Counted from the stretch's first letter, positions 30,993 to 38,259 are shown. The stretch is DNA of 64,000 nucleotides from Acinetobacter sp. LoGeW2-3 (GCF_002688565.1 NZ_CP024011.1:2790001-2854000); one strand, 5' to 3'. Translations and numbers: made by a program. Notes: generated by a model not told the origin, from the sequence alone.

Positions 30993-31043
30993 AGATTGTT
31001 CATCAAAACTTTAGCGAGTAATGATTTAATCATGTTTCTCAAC

Positions 31044-31340
31044 AGTCTACAAATAGTCTACAAGTCAAATTTTTAGGCAATAAAACACCCCTCAAAATCA
31101 CTTTAAATTATTGTTTTTATTTAATTTAATAAATCCTCTATGTCTACAAGTATACTATAACAAAAGTAAAAACCGCCGAGTCTGGACTGAATGGGAAGAT
31201 TGAGCATTTAAATAGCTTTACCTAATAATTCAAAAACTTAAAATATTTGAAATTGCCTTACATTGTATTCTTTTTACCTTTCTTGCAGTTCAATAGTCTA
31301 CAAATTTTATTTTTTGTAGATGTAAAAATATTTGTAGACT
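31044..31340. other. integrase arm-type sites / right attachment region
   Basis: AGTCTACAA occurs at 31044-31052, 31055-31063 and 31295-31303, GTCTACAAG at 31142-31150, and the inverted form TTTGTAGACT at 31331-31340 with a partial TTGTAGA at 31314-31320. Repeats of this kind beside an integrase gene are its arm-binding sites. The core crossover sequence should lie within or just beyond this stretch. No tRNA gene is present. Confidence 0.6.
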
Positions 31341-31684
31341 TAATTCTTAATTTACTGATTTTCATATATTTTTTCGATAAAAGTTAGCATAATAAGATTA
31401 TTTTTCTGAGCGATAGATATAGTGGATTGAGTGGTAATACAACTTTTATATAAAGCACCTAATAAAAAATGGTGATAATTTCAGAAAAGAACTGGACGGG
31501 AGCGGGCTTTATATTTGCAAGTAAGTTGGTAATTTTTGAGTAGGATTGAAAGTTAGAGTGTTACCTTGACCAAACTCCCCCCTACTGCTCAAGACAAAAA
31601 AAATTTATGATATACTGATAATTATTTTAGCTTATTTATTTTGTATTTAAATGGTAACCATAATAAAAAGAAATATTAAAACTA
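31341..31684. other. AT-rich intergenic stretch, probable prophage-chromosome junction zone
   Basis: No supportable gene. Contains poly-A/T tracts and no clear hairpin or RNA gene. The phage-host boundary is likely here or in the preceding repeats. Confidence 0.4.
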
Positions 31685-31713
31685 TTGTTCCGTCGATCAC
31701 ATTAAATTACTAT
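31685..31713 (+). promoter_or_regulatory. promoter of the 19-residue peptide gene
   Basis: TTGTTC (31685-31690), 17-base spacer, TACTAT (31708-31713). Predicted start near 31720 gives a transcript of about 200 bases ending at the terminator at 31904-31925. Confidence 0.5.
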
Positions 31714-31822
31714 TACTTCATGCTAAAGGTTTAAAGAAGTTTAGTAGGATTTTTTATACCCAGCCAATTAATTTTATTACAATCAAATCTTATTTATCAC
31801 ACGTCAACCTAAGGAGTTTATT

Positions 31823-31882
31823 ATGAACAATGCTAAAACTTATTTTGCAGCTGTCGAGTGCTTCGAAGGTTGCAACATCTAA
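31823..31882 (+). CDS. 19-residue Cys-containing micropeptide
   Basis: MNNAKTYFAAVECFEGCNI. AAGGAG lies six bases before the ATG, a promoter about 110 bases upstream and a strong terminator 22 bases downstream, so this is a complete one-gene unit. The C-F-E-G-C core could form a disulfide ring or bind a metal. It could be a free peptide, a RiPP precursor without its enzyme nearby, or the coding part of a dual-function small RNA. No family recognised. Confidence 0.55.
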   Translation: MNNAKTYFAAVECFEGCNI

Positions 31883-31903
31883 TCTAGATTATTCTTTTTC
31901 AAG

Positions 31904-31925
31904 AAGCCCTCTTAAGAGGGCTTTT
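31904..31925 (+). terminator. terminator of the micropeptide transcript
   Basis: AAGCCCTC-TTAA-GAGGGCTT followed by TTT. Confidence 0.85.
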
Positions 31926-31964
31926 TAGTGTTTATAGTTTTATTTTTTGCTGGGGTATTAAAGG

Positions 31965-32468
31965 ATGGCATCCGAAGAAATTATTTGGCTGGGGGTTTCG
32001 TTAGGTACTTGGATTCAATCAGCAAGTGTAGTTGTGGCAGCATGTGCTTTATTTTTTAATGCGCTGCAAGTTAGAGCGGTAAAAACACAAAATATCCAAA
32101 ATGAAAAAAAAGCACGACAAAGAGCAACAATAGACTTAGCTCTACATGAGCGAATAGACACTAAATTCATAGAGTGTAGAAAAAAGTTTGCAGAGTTGCG
32201 CGATCAAGATAGATTGACAGCTTTAGCTTGTGAAAAAGATAATAAGCTGGACAATGATGCAATTATGGGTTTTTTAAACCATTATGAATTTTTAGCTTGC
32301 GGTATTTTTGAAGAGGCTATTGATGGTGAACTCTATAAACGCATGATGAAAACCTCAGTTATTCGAGATTTTGATTCTCTTAAACCATATATAATGGAAA
32401 TTAGAAATCAACGGAAAAACCAGAATATTTATTGTGAAATTGAGAAGCTAGTTGATCAATGGCGATAA
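31965..32468 (+). CDS. DUF4760-type membrane-anchored protein
   Basis: 167 residues. One N-terminal helix (GTWIQSASVVVAACALFF) anchors it. The cytoplasmic part has RQRATIDLALHERIDTKFIE, FLNHYEFLACGIFEEAIDGE and SLKPYIMEIRNQRKN, the DUF4760 pattern. AAAGG precedes the ATG and a UUCG-loop terminator follows. DUF4760 proteins are often near mobile elements; function unknown. Confidence 0.7.
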   Translation: MASEEIIWLGVSLGTWIQSASVVVAACALFFNALQVRAVKTQNIQNEKKARQRATIDLALHERIDTKFIECRKKFAELRDQDRLTALACEKDNKLDNDAIMGFLNHYEFLACGIFEEAIDGELYKRMMKTSVIRDFDSLKPYIMEIRNQRKNQNIYCEIEKLVDQWR

Positions 32469-32473
32469 ATAAG

Positions 32474-32497
32474 AAGCCCTCTTCGGAGGGTTTTCTT
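32474..32497 (+). terminator. terminator of the DUF4760 gene
   Basis: AAGCCCTC-TTCG-GAGGGTTTT then CTTT, with a stable UUCG-type tetraloop. Confidence 0.85.
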
Positions 32498-32699
32498 TCG
32501 TCTGAAGTATTAGAAAACATATTAATACCTAGACCAATTTTTTCTTTGATGGGTGCACCATTCTTTACTCTACAGGTGGTTCTGGTTTAGAGAAAATACA
32601 AATAGCAGTTCAAAGTTACCCTCTCTTAAATTTTAATCATATCTATAAAAGTTCACATAGAGAATTATTGTAAATGCACTTATTTATATTAAGTTTCTT

Positions 32700-32813
32700 T
32701 TAAGAAATTGCCTTCAAACAATCTTTACATACCTTTATTTCTTCCTTTCTATCCGTGTAATCAAACTCTGTCTTCCCATGTAAAACAAAGCAGCAAAGGA
32801 TAGAACGAAGCAT
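32700..32813 (-). CDS. 37-residue micropeptide, ML-peptide family copy A
   Basis: MLRSILCCFVLHGKTEFDYT then DRKEEIKVCKDCLKAIS. Same family as 15451-15549 and 34482-34577: hydrophobic first ten residues with Cys, LHG-x-TE, then a charged tail ending C-x-x-C. It follows leader hairpin E2 (32837-32857). The ribosome site GAGAT is weaker than in the prophage copy. About 245 bases below the paired MKLLTL micropeptide. Could bind the membrane with an exposed Cys pair; function unknown. Confidence 0.6.
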   Translation of the reverse strand: MLRSILCCFVLHGKTEFDYTDRKEEIKVCKDCLKAIS

Positions 32814-32829
32814 GATTTGATCTCTAGAT

Positions 32830-32876
32830 AAAAAAATACCTCCTTGGGAAGGAGGTAAAACTTGAGAATCTACAGC
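32830..32876 (-). promoter_or_regulatory. leader hairpin element E2 upstream of micropeptide A
   Basis: On the minus strand GCTGTAGATTC, then TACCTCC-TTCCCAA-GGAGGTA, then seven T and ATCTAGAGAT. Near-identical in layout to E1 in the prophage: same GCTGTAG box, same TATTTTTTTATCT after the stem. Acts either as a terminator/attenuator or as the 3' end of a short RNA. Confidence 0.6.
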
Positions 32877-33057
32877 CATAGAATCTATGTGCGCATTTTA
32901 TATAAGTTTGTTTTTTGATCACTGGCGAAAAATTACAATATTTTTCTCAATAAAAATCTTGCTTAGCTCAAGGATAAATTAGGTTAATATTTGATTATTA
33001 TTTTTTTCTTTTCCAGACAATTGAAGACCCCACTAATTTGTGAGGCCTTCTATCAAT

Positions 33058-33198
33058 TTATTCAGGGGTATTTTCTGCCTTAGGCTCTTTGTCTACACCT
33101 TGATGACAGCAGCTTTTGGCATTTCCCTTTTTGCATTTTGCCTTCTTATAACAATAGCCAGCCAGCACACCTGCACCAATTAAAGTTAATAATTTCAT
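33058..33198 (-). CDS. 46-residue micropeptide, MKLLTL family copy A
   Basis: MKLLTLIGAGVLAGYCYKKA then KCKKGNAKSCCHQGVDKEPK and a short acidic end. Short hydrophobic start with GYCYK, a Lys/Cys-rich middle with four Cys. Ribosome site GAGGTGAAG. Same length and start as the copy at 34745-34885 (MKLLTLMSVGVAASYCYKVI). Likely membrane-associated or secreted; the Cys cluster could bind metal. Confidence 0.65.
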   Translation of the reverse strand: MKLLTLIGAGVLAGYCYKKAKCKKGNAKSCCHQGVDKEPKAENTPE

Positions 33199-33317
33199 TC
33201 TTCACCTCAATGTTGTAGAAATAACAACCTATATAGGTATCATCTATATCCATTGCATTCCAAAGCTATTTGGAGTGTTTTTTTAAATGAAAGGTAAATT
33301 TATGTGTATAAAATAAA

Positions 33318-33341
33318 AAAGCTCACATTTCTGTGAGCTTT
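33318..33341 (-). terminator. terminator-like hairpin upstream of MKLLTL copy A
   Basis: AAAGCTCACA-TTTC-TGTGAGCTTT with a minus-strand T run. It would stop leftward read-through from the hsp20 side. Confidence 0.7.
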
Positions 33342-33531
33342 CCCCTTAATCATTTTGCGCTGATTTAGGATAGTTGACAAAACATACAACGATCAAACAT
33401 TAGTCAATTTATATAAAATAGAAATATATATAGGAATTAACTATACATCTATAAAAAATAAGTCTAAATATTGATTTTTCAACCAGGTATCGTTGAACTA
33501 AACTTATGTTGTGTTATTTCAATCAATAAAA

Positions 33532-33551
33532 AAACCACCCGAAGGTGGTTT
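33532..33551 (-). terminator. terminator of hsp20
   Basis: AAACCACC-CGAA-GGTGGTTT with a minus-strand T run, 38 bases past the hsp20 stop. Confidence 0.8.
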
Positions 33552-33588
33552 AAATACGCTCTATTCTTATACGAAACCATTTGTATAT

Positions 33589-34053
33589 CTAGTCAGTTTG
33601 CGATTCTTGTAATAACTGTTCATTATTTTTATGTCCAATCAGTATTTGTCGTGCCATTGCTTCTTCAGGAACATTACGTTGCAGATCGATGGTCAATAAA
33701 CCATTGTCATAATCTGCTTGCTGAACCTCGACATGCTCATCCAGACGTAATGACAGTTTAAAGGAACGGCTTGCAATGCCTTTATATAAATACTCAACGT
33801 TTGGATCGTTCTTTTCTTCCTCTACTACTTTACCAGTAATAGTCAGCACCTGATTTTCCAAATTGATCTCAAGTTGATCCCGATTGAATCCTGCAGTTGC
33901 CACAGATATCCGGTAATTATTGTCTCCTGTCTTTTCAATATTGTAGTGAGGATAATTTGGGGTATCACTTTGCAATGCAAAATCAAATAGATCACTTAAG
34001 CGATCAAAACCAATACTACGACGGAATAGTGGTGATAAACTGAAATTACTCAT
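33589..34053 (-). CDS. small heat shock protein Hsp20/IbpA
   Basis: 154 residues. N-terminal arm with FRRSIGFDRLSDLFDFAL, alpha-crystallin domain (YNIEKTGDNNYRISVATAGF, LEINLENQVLTITGKVVEEE, FKLSLRLDEHVEVQQADYDN, GLLTIDL) and a short tail carrying QILIG, an I-x-I-like motif. It holds unfolding proteins for refolding by DnaK/ClpB. AGGAGG precedes the start and a heat-shock-type promoter lies upstream. Confidence 0.92.
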   Translation of the reverse strand: MSNFSLSPLFRRSIGFDRLSDLFDFALQSDTPNYPHYNIEKTGDNNYRISVATAGFNRDQLEINLENQVLTITGKVVEEEKNDPNVEYLYKGIASRSFKLSLRLDEHVEVQQADYDNGLLTIDLQRNVPEEAMARQILIGHKNNEQLLQESQTD

Positions 34054-34092
34054 TGCTATAACCTCCTGATTTTATCAACCAGCTGAGATTTC

Positions 34093-34172
34093 GTTATCAA
34101 GTTTGATAACAGAACCAGAAGCAATATCTGTATTGCTATATTATTTATCAGGGTACATGCAGATATTTTCAA
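34093..34172 (-). promoter_or_regulatory. heat-shock-type promoter and palindrome upstream of hsp20
   Basis: On the minus strand TTGAAA (34172-34167), 13 bases, CCCTGAT (34153-34147) fits the sigma-32 pattern. Between it and the gene is a perfect palindrome GTTATCAA-GT-TTGATAAC (34093-34110), either an operator or a foldable 5' leader. Confidence 0.6.
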
Positions 34173-34294
34173 TAGTCATGGGGAATTGAAAATACATTTT
34201 ACTATTATTAAAAATTCATAAATTTAATCAATGATTTAAAATATTCTGAAAATTTTATAATGGGTTTTTTAATAAGCAGAATATTTTCTTGATT

Positions 34295-34324
34295 AAAAAA
34301 AACCGCACCTTGGGGAAGATGCGG
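34295..34324 (-). terminator. hairpin element E3
   Basis: Minus-strand CCGCATC-TTCCCCAA-GGTGCGG followed by eight T. One G-U pair is valid only on the minus RNA. Same loop as E1, E2 and E4. It lies below micropeptide copy B and above nothing recognisable. Confidence 0.65.
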
Positions 34325-34481
34325 ATAAAACTCGATATTCAATCAAGTGTGGAGCTTTTTGAACACTTAGTAAAATAATCAAGATTCAAACAACTGTCAA
34401 TCATGCATTCGACTAAAGTCTTTATTGATAAATATAAAATTTTATCTGTATTAAGACTTTTGAGCATCTAACCACTTAAAC

Positions 34482-34577
34482 TCATTCTTTATCCTCACCT
34501 ATCTCAGCAACATATACCTGATAATCGATTTCAGAAGACCCTCTTAAAGCCAATAAACAAAATATAAGGTTTAGCAT
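34482..34577 (-). CDS. 31-residue micropeptide, ML-peptide family copy B
   Basis: MLNLIFCLLALRGSSEIDYQ then VYVAEIGEDKE. First 19 residues match the prophage copy (MLQFIFCLFGLHGATEIND) closely and share 16 identical bases, but the C-terminal C-x-x-C end is missing. GGAAGA precedes the ATG. Lies about 170 bases below MKLLTL copy B, repeating the order seen around 32.7-33.2 kb. Confidence 0.55.
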   Translation of the reverse strand: MLNLIFCLLALRGSSEIDYQVYVAEIGEDKE

Positions 34578-34744
34578 AATTTTTCTTCCTATGAATTAGT
34601 TTATGGATCTCTAAATGTTTTCCTCTTCTAACTGTATTACTTCAGATAAAATCTTATTTAAGATTAAATAAAATTCTCAACATCACAGTTAAACTTTCTA
34701 ATAAGAAAATTTGAGGAATATACTTAACAATATTGTTCCAACAA

Positions 34745-34885
34745 TTAGGCTGAGAATTCTTTTAATAAAACTTGTTTGATTGTTTCATCAAAATCCGAAG
34801 TTGCGAGCGCTGGCTGATTATTTTTAATAACTTTATAGCAATAGCTTGCAGCCACACCTACACTCATTAATGTCAATAATTTCAT
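34745..34885 (-). CDS. 46-residue micropeptide, MKLLTL family copy B
   Basis: MKLLTLMSVGVAASYCYKVI then KNNQPALATSDFDETIKQVL and LKEFSA. Exactly the same length as copy A, same start and Y-C-Y-K motif; the tail differs and lacks the Cys cluster. GAGGTGAGC precedes the ATG. Duplicated and diverged unit; function unknown. Confidence 0.6.
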   Translation of the reverse strand: MKLLTLMSVGVAASYCYKVIKNNQPALATSDFDETIKQVLLKEFSA

Positions 34886-35350
34886 TGCTCACCTCAGCTA
34901 CTTAAAAGTTAAATTTAAACTATCATTCAAAATTGTAGCCTTCCAATCCAGTTTTGATTGTTTTCTGTTCTGTATGTAATTGAATGTAGGTGAAATAAAG
35001 ATGAGTGGATGAAAAATATACAGTTAGGTAAACTTTGTAATTAAGCTAGTGTCTTCCCATAGAGTTCTGTCAAAAAGGTCAATTAAGCTTATTTACACTA
35101 CAAATCACCTCCTCTTTAAATGTGCTTTTTCCAATAAAAATAAAATGACAGTTATCTATCAGAGCAGCTTTCAGCTCATTATCAAGCTAATTTCGTTCAC
35201 ACTAAAATATGGATATTTCATGTTTAAGCTTCAAATACCAATTATCCCAAATGGGTGAAAAATGTAATTACGTTTTTAAGTGGTATTAAGTTTCTAGCTG
35301 CTCTATCTTAATTTTTATTACCGATAACAATTAGAATGTAGAGGCAGTAT
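34886..35350. other. intergenic stretch between micropeptide cassette B and SRAP gene
   Basis: 465 bases. A/T-rich, with a possible plus-strand reading frame at 35049-35258 that has no ribosome site and no recognisable features. It should contain the promoters of both flanking genes, but none stands out. Confidence 0.4.
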
Positions 35351-35986
35351 ATGTGTTCAAACTATGAGTTCCCTTCCAAACAGCGTCTGTCTTTACTCGA
35401 CATTCATGAAGATCAGCTCGAATTAGACATCAAATCTCATGTCTATCCTATGGCACCCGCTCCCATCATTATGCGTGGTGCCGAGGAATTTGAACTCGAC
35501 ATTGCCCGTTTTGGTCTGATTCCCTCCTGGGCGAAAGAATTAAAATTTGGGCGCCACACCTATAATGCACGTACTGAAACAGTAGCCAAAAAACCCAGCT
35601 TTCGGCATGCCTGGGTAAAGAGTCAGTTTGCATTGGTGCCTGTGGATGTCTTTTATGAGCCTAAATATATAGAGGGTGAATCGCAGTGGTTCGGGATCTC
35701 ACGTGCAGATGGCAATCCTTTTACAGTTGCCGCAATTTATGATGATGCCCATATTGATGGCAAGAAAATCCGGTCATTTTCAATGTTAACCATTAACGCA
35801 GATGAGCATCCTTTTATGAAACAGTTTCATCGTCCAGATGATGAAAAGCGCTCACTTATTGTCATCCCCGAAAAGTTACGACAGGACTGGTTGCATTGCA
35901 GCCATGAAGAAGCCAATGATTTTTTTCTAGAAATGAAAGACGAGTTTATTGCCAAGCCACGGGATAAAGAAAAATCATTACATTAA
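35351..35986 (+). CDS. SOS response-associated peptidase (SRAP, YedK/HMCES-like)
   Basis: 211 residues. Catalytic Cys2 (MCSNYEF), the YNARTETVAKKPSFRHAW motif with its Asn, the Glu in VDVFYEPK, and the His region FHRPDDEKRSL (canonical H-R-M-P has become H-R-P-D). SRAP proteins form a covalent bond with abasic sites in single-stranded DNA and shield them during replication. The GARFGLIPSWA-type core (ARFGLIPSWAKELKFGRHTY) is present. Probably active. Confidence 0.88.
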   Translation: MCSNYEFPSKQRLSLLDIHEDQLELDIKSHVYPMAPAPIIMRGAEEFELDIARFGLIPSWAKELKFGRHTYNARTETVAKKPSFRHAWVKSQFALVPVDVFYEPKYIEGESQWFGISRADGNPFTVAAIYDDAHIDGKKIRSFSMLTINADEHPFMKQFHRPDDEKRSLIVIPEKLRQDWLHCSHEEANDFFLEMKDEFIAKPRDKEKSLH

Positions 35987-36075
35987 AAATTAACACACAT
36001 GATTACGTTCAATTTCTTTATTTCAATCGTCATTAAAGCAAAGGATTCTATAAAAGCGCTCTGGCAGATAATTAT

Positions 36076-36097
36076 AAGCCCAAATTATATTGGGCTT
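36076..36097. terminator. bidirectional terminator
   Basis: AAGCCCAA-ATTATA-TTGGGCTT between convergent genes ending at 35986 and 36117. Confidence 0.65.
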
Positions 36098-36116
36098 GGT
36101 TAAATAAGAACGAAGT

Positions 36117-36317
36117 TCACTCATCTACTTCTAAAGGATCACCATCTTCCGGACGGGTATGACTTTTCGCGTCATCAGCTGGATCAACGCTTGAACCATC
36201 TTTCGTAATTGCGTTGTATAACTCATCCTCTTTCTTATCATCCATGAATTCCTCATCATCAAATTCCATAGGTTCATTATCATCATCAAAATTTAAAGGC
36301 TTTTCTTCATCTTTCAT
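36117..36317 (-). CDS. small highly acidic protein
   Basis: 66 residues, over one third Asp/Glu (NFDDDNEPMEFDDEEFMDDK), probably unfolded. No signal or helix of note. Ends SHTRPEDGDPLEVDE. Unknown function; such proteins may act as DNA mimics or chaperone-like solutes. A GAGGG ribosome site supports expression. Confidence 0.6.
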   Translation of the reverse strand: MKDEEKPLNFDDDNEPMEFDDEEFMDDKKEDELYNAITKDGSSVDPADDAKSHTRPEDGDPLEVDE

Positions 36318-36694
36318 GGCGATCCCTCAATTTGTATAGCAGTAAATCCTCATGCTCAAACATTGGTCAAAGTTATTCAATAGTCAACCATTACCATTTC
36401 TGTAACTGGAAATCCAAGAGAATAAAAATCTAAACCTGATTCAAAAAATCTTTGTGCAGTTTGCTTAATAACTAATTACATGATTTTAAAATAAAATTAT
36501 TTTTTATATGCGCTATTAAAAATAAGCAGATAACTTATGGCAGATTAAAATTAAAAGCATATTGATTAATAAATACACATTAAAACCATAATCTTCTAGA
36601 GACACTACATTATAAAATTTTAATTGGAATTATTTTAAAACATCAGCTTATCCATTGTATTTCATGCGATATTTGCATTGATATTGAGGTCAAT
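36318..36694. other. AT-rich intergenic stretch
   Basis: Nothing recognisable; long A/T tracts and no clear promoter, hairpin or gene. Confidence 0.4.
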
Positions 36695-36955
36695 ATGAGT
36701 ATTCGGCGTATCAAAGAGGTAATTTCCTCAGCTGGACGCAACTTACATACAATTATCATCACTGCCCGTGAAGATGATGGCTCGATTGAAACACGCGAGG
36801 CAGAACCTTATAGCTATCGGCGCAAAGGTAAAACTGAGAAATTTTTCTGTTATGACATCCGCAGAGAGGGCATTCGAAATTTCCATGTAGATAATATTAT
36901 TTCTGTTGAAGAAACTGAAAATACCTTTTATCCACGCTGGATCGTCGAGGTTTAA
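36695..36955 (+). CDS. small WYL-like domain protein
   Basis: 86 residues. AEPYSYRRKGKTEKFFCYDI, RREGIRNFHVDNIISVEETE and the end FYPRWIVEV follow the strand order of WYL-type ligand-binding domains (R-x-F-x-x-D-x-I, then F-x-P-R-W-x-V-E), but without the usual DNA-binding part. Perhaps a stand-alone sensor. Identification is by eye. Confidence 0.55.
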   Translation: MSIRRIKEVISSAGRNLHTIIITAREDDGSIETREAEPYSYRRKGKTEKFFCYDIRREGIRNFHVDNIISVEETENTFYPRWIVEV

Positions 36956-37001
36956 AAAATTACTTAATGAACAAAGTAATACGTGCGGCATTTATCTTAG
37001 C

Positions 37002-37071
37002 AAAAAAAAGCCTGCATATTGGAATGCAGGCTAACTCTAAGGAACTTAAAAATAAAAAAGAAACTACAGCG
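37002..37071 (-). other. hairpin element E5
   Basis: Minus-strand ACGCTGTAGTTTC, a 27-base A/T stretch, then AGCCTGCAT-TCCAAT-ATGCAGGCT and eight T. GAAACTACAGCG (37060-37071) is identical to E1 in the prophage, and TTAATTTATATTCAA (37084-37098) matches E1's 15642-15656 at 14 of 15 bases. Likely another member of the same leader/short-RNA family. Confidence 0.55.
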
Positions 37072-37267
37072 TTTTCATATTGTTTAATTTATATTCAATT
37101 CTCGTGTTTTTCATTGACTAAATATTCCAAAATTCCATCAATCTTTCTTTATAAGCAGAACGCTTTATCAAACCTAATATGAGTAATTTTGGATTTATGA
37201 GTTTTTATTAACTTTGCCGAAATCATGACTTCATATAGAAGTAAATCTAGTTTAAATACCCAAAAGA

Positions 37268-37288
37268 AAACCGCCTTTCGGCGGCTTT
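37268..37288 (-). terminator. terminator of Q/N-rich gene
   Basis: Minus-strand GCCGCC-GAAA-GGCGGT followed by TTTCTTTT, 15 bases past the stop. Confidence 0.8.
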
Positions 37289-37304
37289 CTGAGATGCTCA
37301 AAAC

Positions 37305-37586
37305 TTAGCGTTGTTGTCCGCCTTGGTTTTGTTGATCACGCTGATGCGTTTGCTGGTTTGAATCTTGCTGCTGGCCTTGTTGATTAGGCTGCTGCTGTTG
37401 TTGCAGATCCTGCTGATTTTGTTGATCTTGCTGGTTCTGCTGATTTTGCTGACGTTGATTTGGGTTTTGTTGATTTTGCTGGTTAGGCTGTTGCTGTTGC
37501 TGTTGATTCGGATTCTGCAATTGGTCTTGCTGGTTTTGCTGACGCTGTTGATTCTGGTTTGGATTTTGTTGGTTTTGATTAGCCAT
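37305..37586 (-). CDS. extremely Gln/Asn-rich protein
   Basis: 93 residues, of which most are Gln, Asn or Pro in irregular repeats (QQNPNQNQQRQQNQQDQLQN). No signal peptide, no Cys, almost no hydrophobic residue. AAGGAGCATCTCC lies before the ATG, a good ribosome site. Low-complexity, prion-like or stress-type hydrophilic protein. DNA is repetitive (CAG/CAA and AAC runs) and prone to slippage. Function unknown. Confidence 0.65.
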   Translation of the reverse strand: MANQNQQNPNQNQQRQQNQQDQLQNPNQQQQQQPNQQNQQNPNQRQQNQQNQQDQQNQQDLQQQQQPNQQGQQQDSNQQTHQRDQQNQGGQQR

Positions 37587-37922
37587 TGGAGATGCTCCTT
37601 TTTCCTTTATAAGTAAATGAACTGATCTTTACGAGTTCAATATTTACTCTACAGCCTTCTGCCTAAACTCCAAGTCATAACCTGTTACAGACTGATTCAA
37701 TGTAAATTAAATCACTTCAACTTATTGATAATGCATTTTTGCACTTACAATATTTACCTAAGCATTGTGAAAATAATAAGTAGATCCATTAATATGATTA
37801 AATGAAATCTATATCTTTAAAAATGCAAAAATTTAATTCAATAAAATATAATAATTTCATATAGAAGCGATTAAAACTTATCAATTATGCAATTTTTATT
37901 TAATATTTTTTTAAAAATAAAA
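37587..37922. other. AT-rich intergenic stretch
   Basis: No gene or repeat recognised. It must hold the promoter of the Q/N-rich gene. CTCTACAGC at 37650-37658 resembles the CTACAGC box of the E elements but no hairpin accompanies it. Confidence 0.35.
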
Positions 37923-37956
37923 CCCTGTATAAAGCTTTTAAATGCTTTATACAGGG
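37923..37956 (-). terminator. strong terminator
   Basis: Perfect 13-base stem CCCTGTATAAAGC/GCTTTATACAGGG followed on the minus strand by TTTTATTTTTA; ends the secreted protein gene at 37969. Confidence 0.85.
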
Positions 37957-37968
37957 AAAAACCTAAAA

Positions 37969-38259
37969 TCAGTTACATACTAAATTAAAATATGAACCAT
38001 TCTTAGGAAGATTGAATACTCGAGTTGAGTATGGTGCAAAAATCCAGTTTCCGATGACTTGTGTTTGGGTATAGCCCAACCAGTTTGTACGGCTCTCTAC
38101 CATATTACAATTCTGCACATAGGGAGAGTCACTGACACCATGCGCTACAACATAGGTACCATAATCTGCAACCATTTGAAGATTGACCAAAGCATTCGCT
38201 TGTGAAGAAAGACCGAAGATAAAAGCAAAAGGAATTGCTGCTGCTAAAAGTTTATTCAT
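37969..38259 (-). CDS. small secreted protein, unknown function
   Basis: 96 residues with signal peptide MNKLLAAAIPFAFIFGLSSQ then ANA, cleavage after ANA. Mature part is about 73 residues, beta-rich (LVNLQMVADYGTYVVAHGVS, WLGYTQTQVIGNWIFAPYST) with two Cys (VQNCNMV and the C-terminal NLVCN) that could pair. Strong ribosome site GGGGGT. Not recognised. Confidence 0.65.
   Translation of the reverse strand: MNKLLAAAIPFAFIFGLSSQANALVNLQMVADYGTYVVAHGVSDSPYVQNCNMVESRTNWLGYTQTQVIGNWIFAPYSTRVFNLPKNGSYFNLVCN

Larger units (their letters stand above)
1..31350. mobile_element. integrated siphophage-type prophage, left end outside window
   Basis: A continuous set of virion, packaging, replication, immunity, recombination and integrase genes runs from the left edge to the integrase arm-site region. 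The left boundary (remaining tail genes, lysis genes, att site) lies outside the window. The right boundary is inferred from the integrase at 29730-30992 and the AGTCTACAA repeats ending near 31340. The exact crossover point is not visible because only one end is present. The structural genes look intact, with no frameshifts seen, so the element could be functional. Confidence 0.9.

Noticed and set aside
30993..31960. tRNA or tmRNA attachment target beside the integrase
   Set aside because: No cloverleaf, TTCGAATC-type T loop or CCA end was seen on either strand.
33471..33761. 96-codon plus-strand frame
   Set aside because: Runs into hsp20 antisense and crosses its terminator.
35049..35258. 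69-codon plus-strand frame upstream of the SRAP gene
   Set aside because: No ribosome site, A/T-driven composition, no recognisable pattern.
37305..37586. Repeat-rich DNA considered as a CRISPR or tandem-repeat array
   Set aside because: Repeats are irregular codon-level CAA/CAG/AAC runs within one open frame, with no spacer structure.
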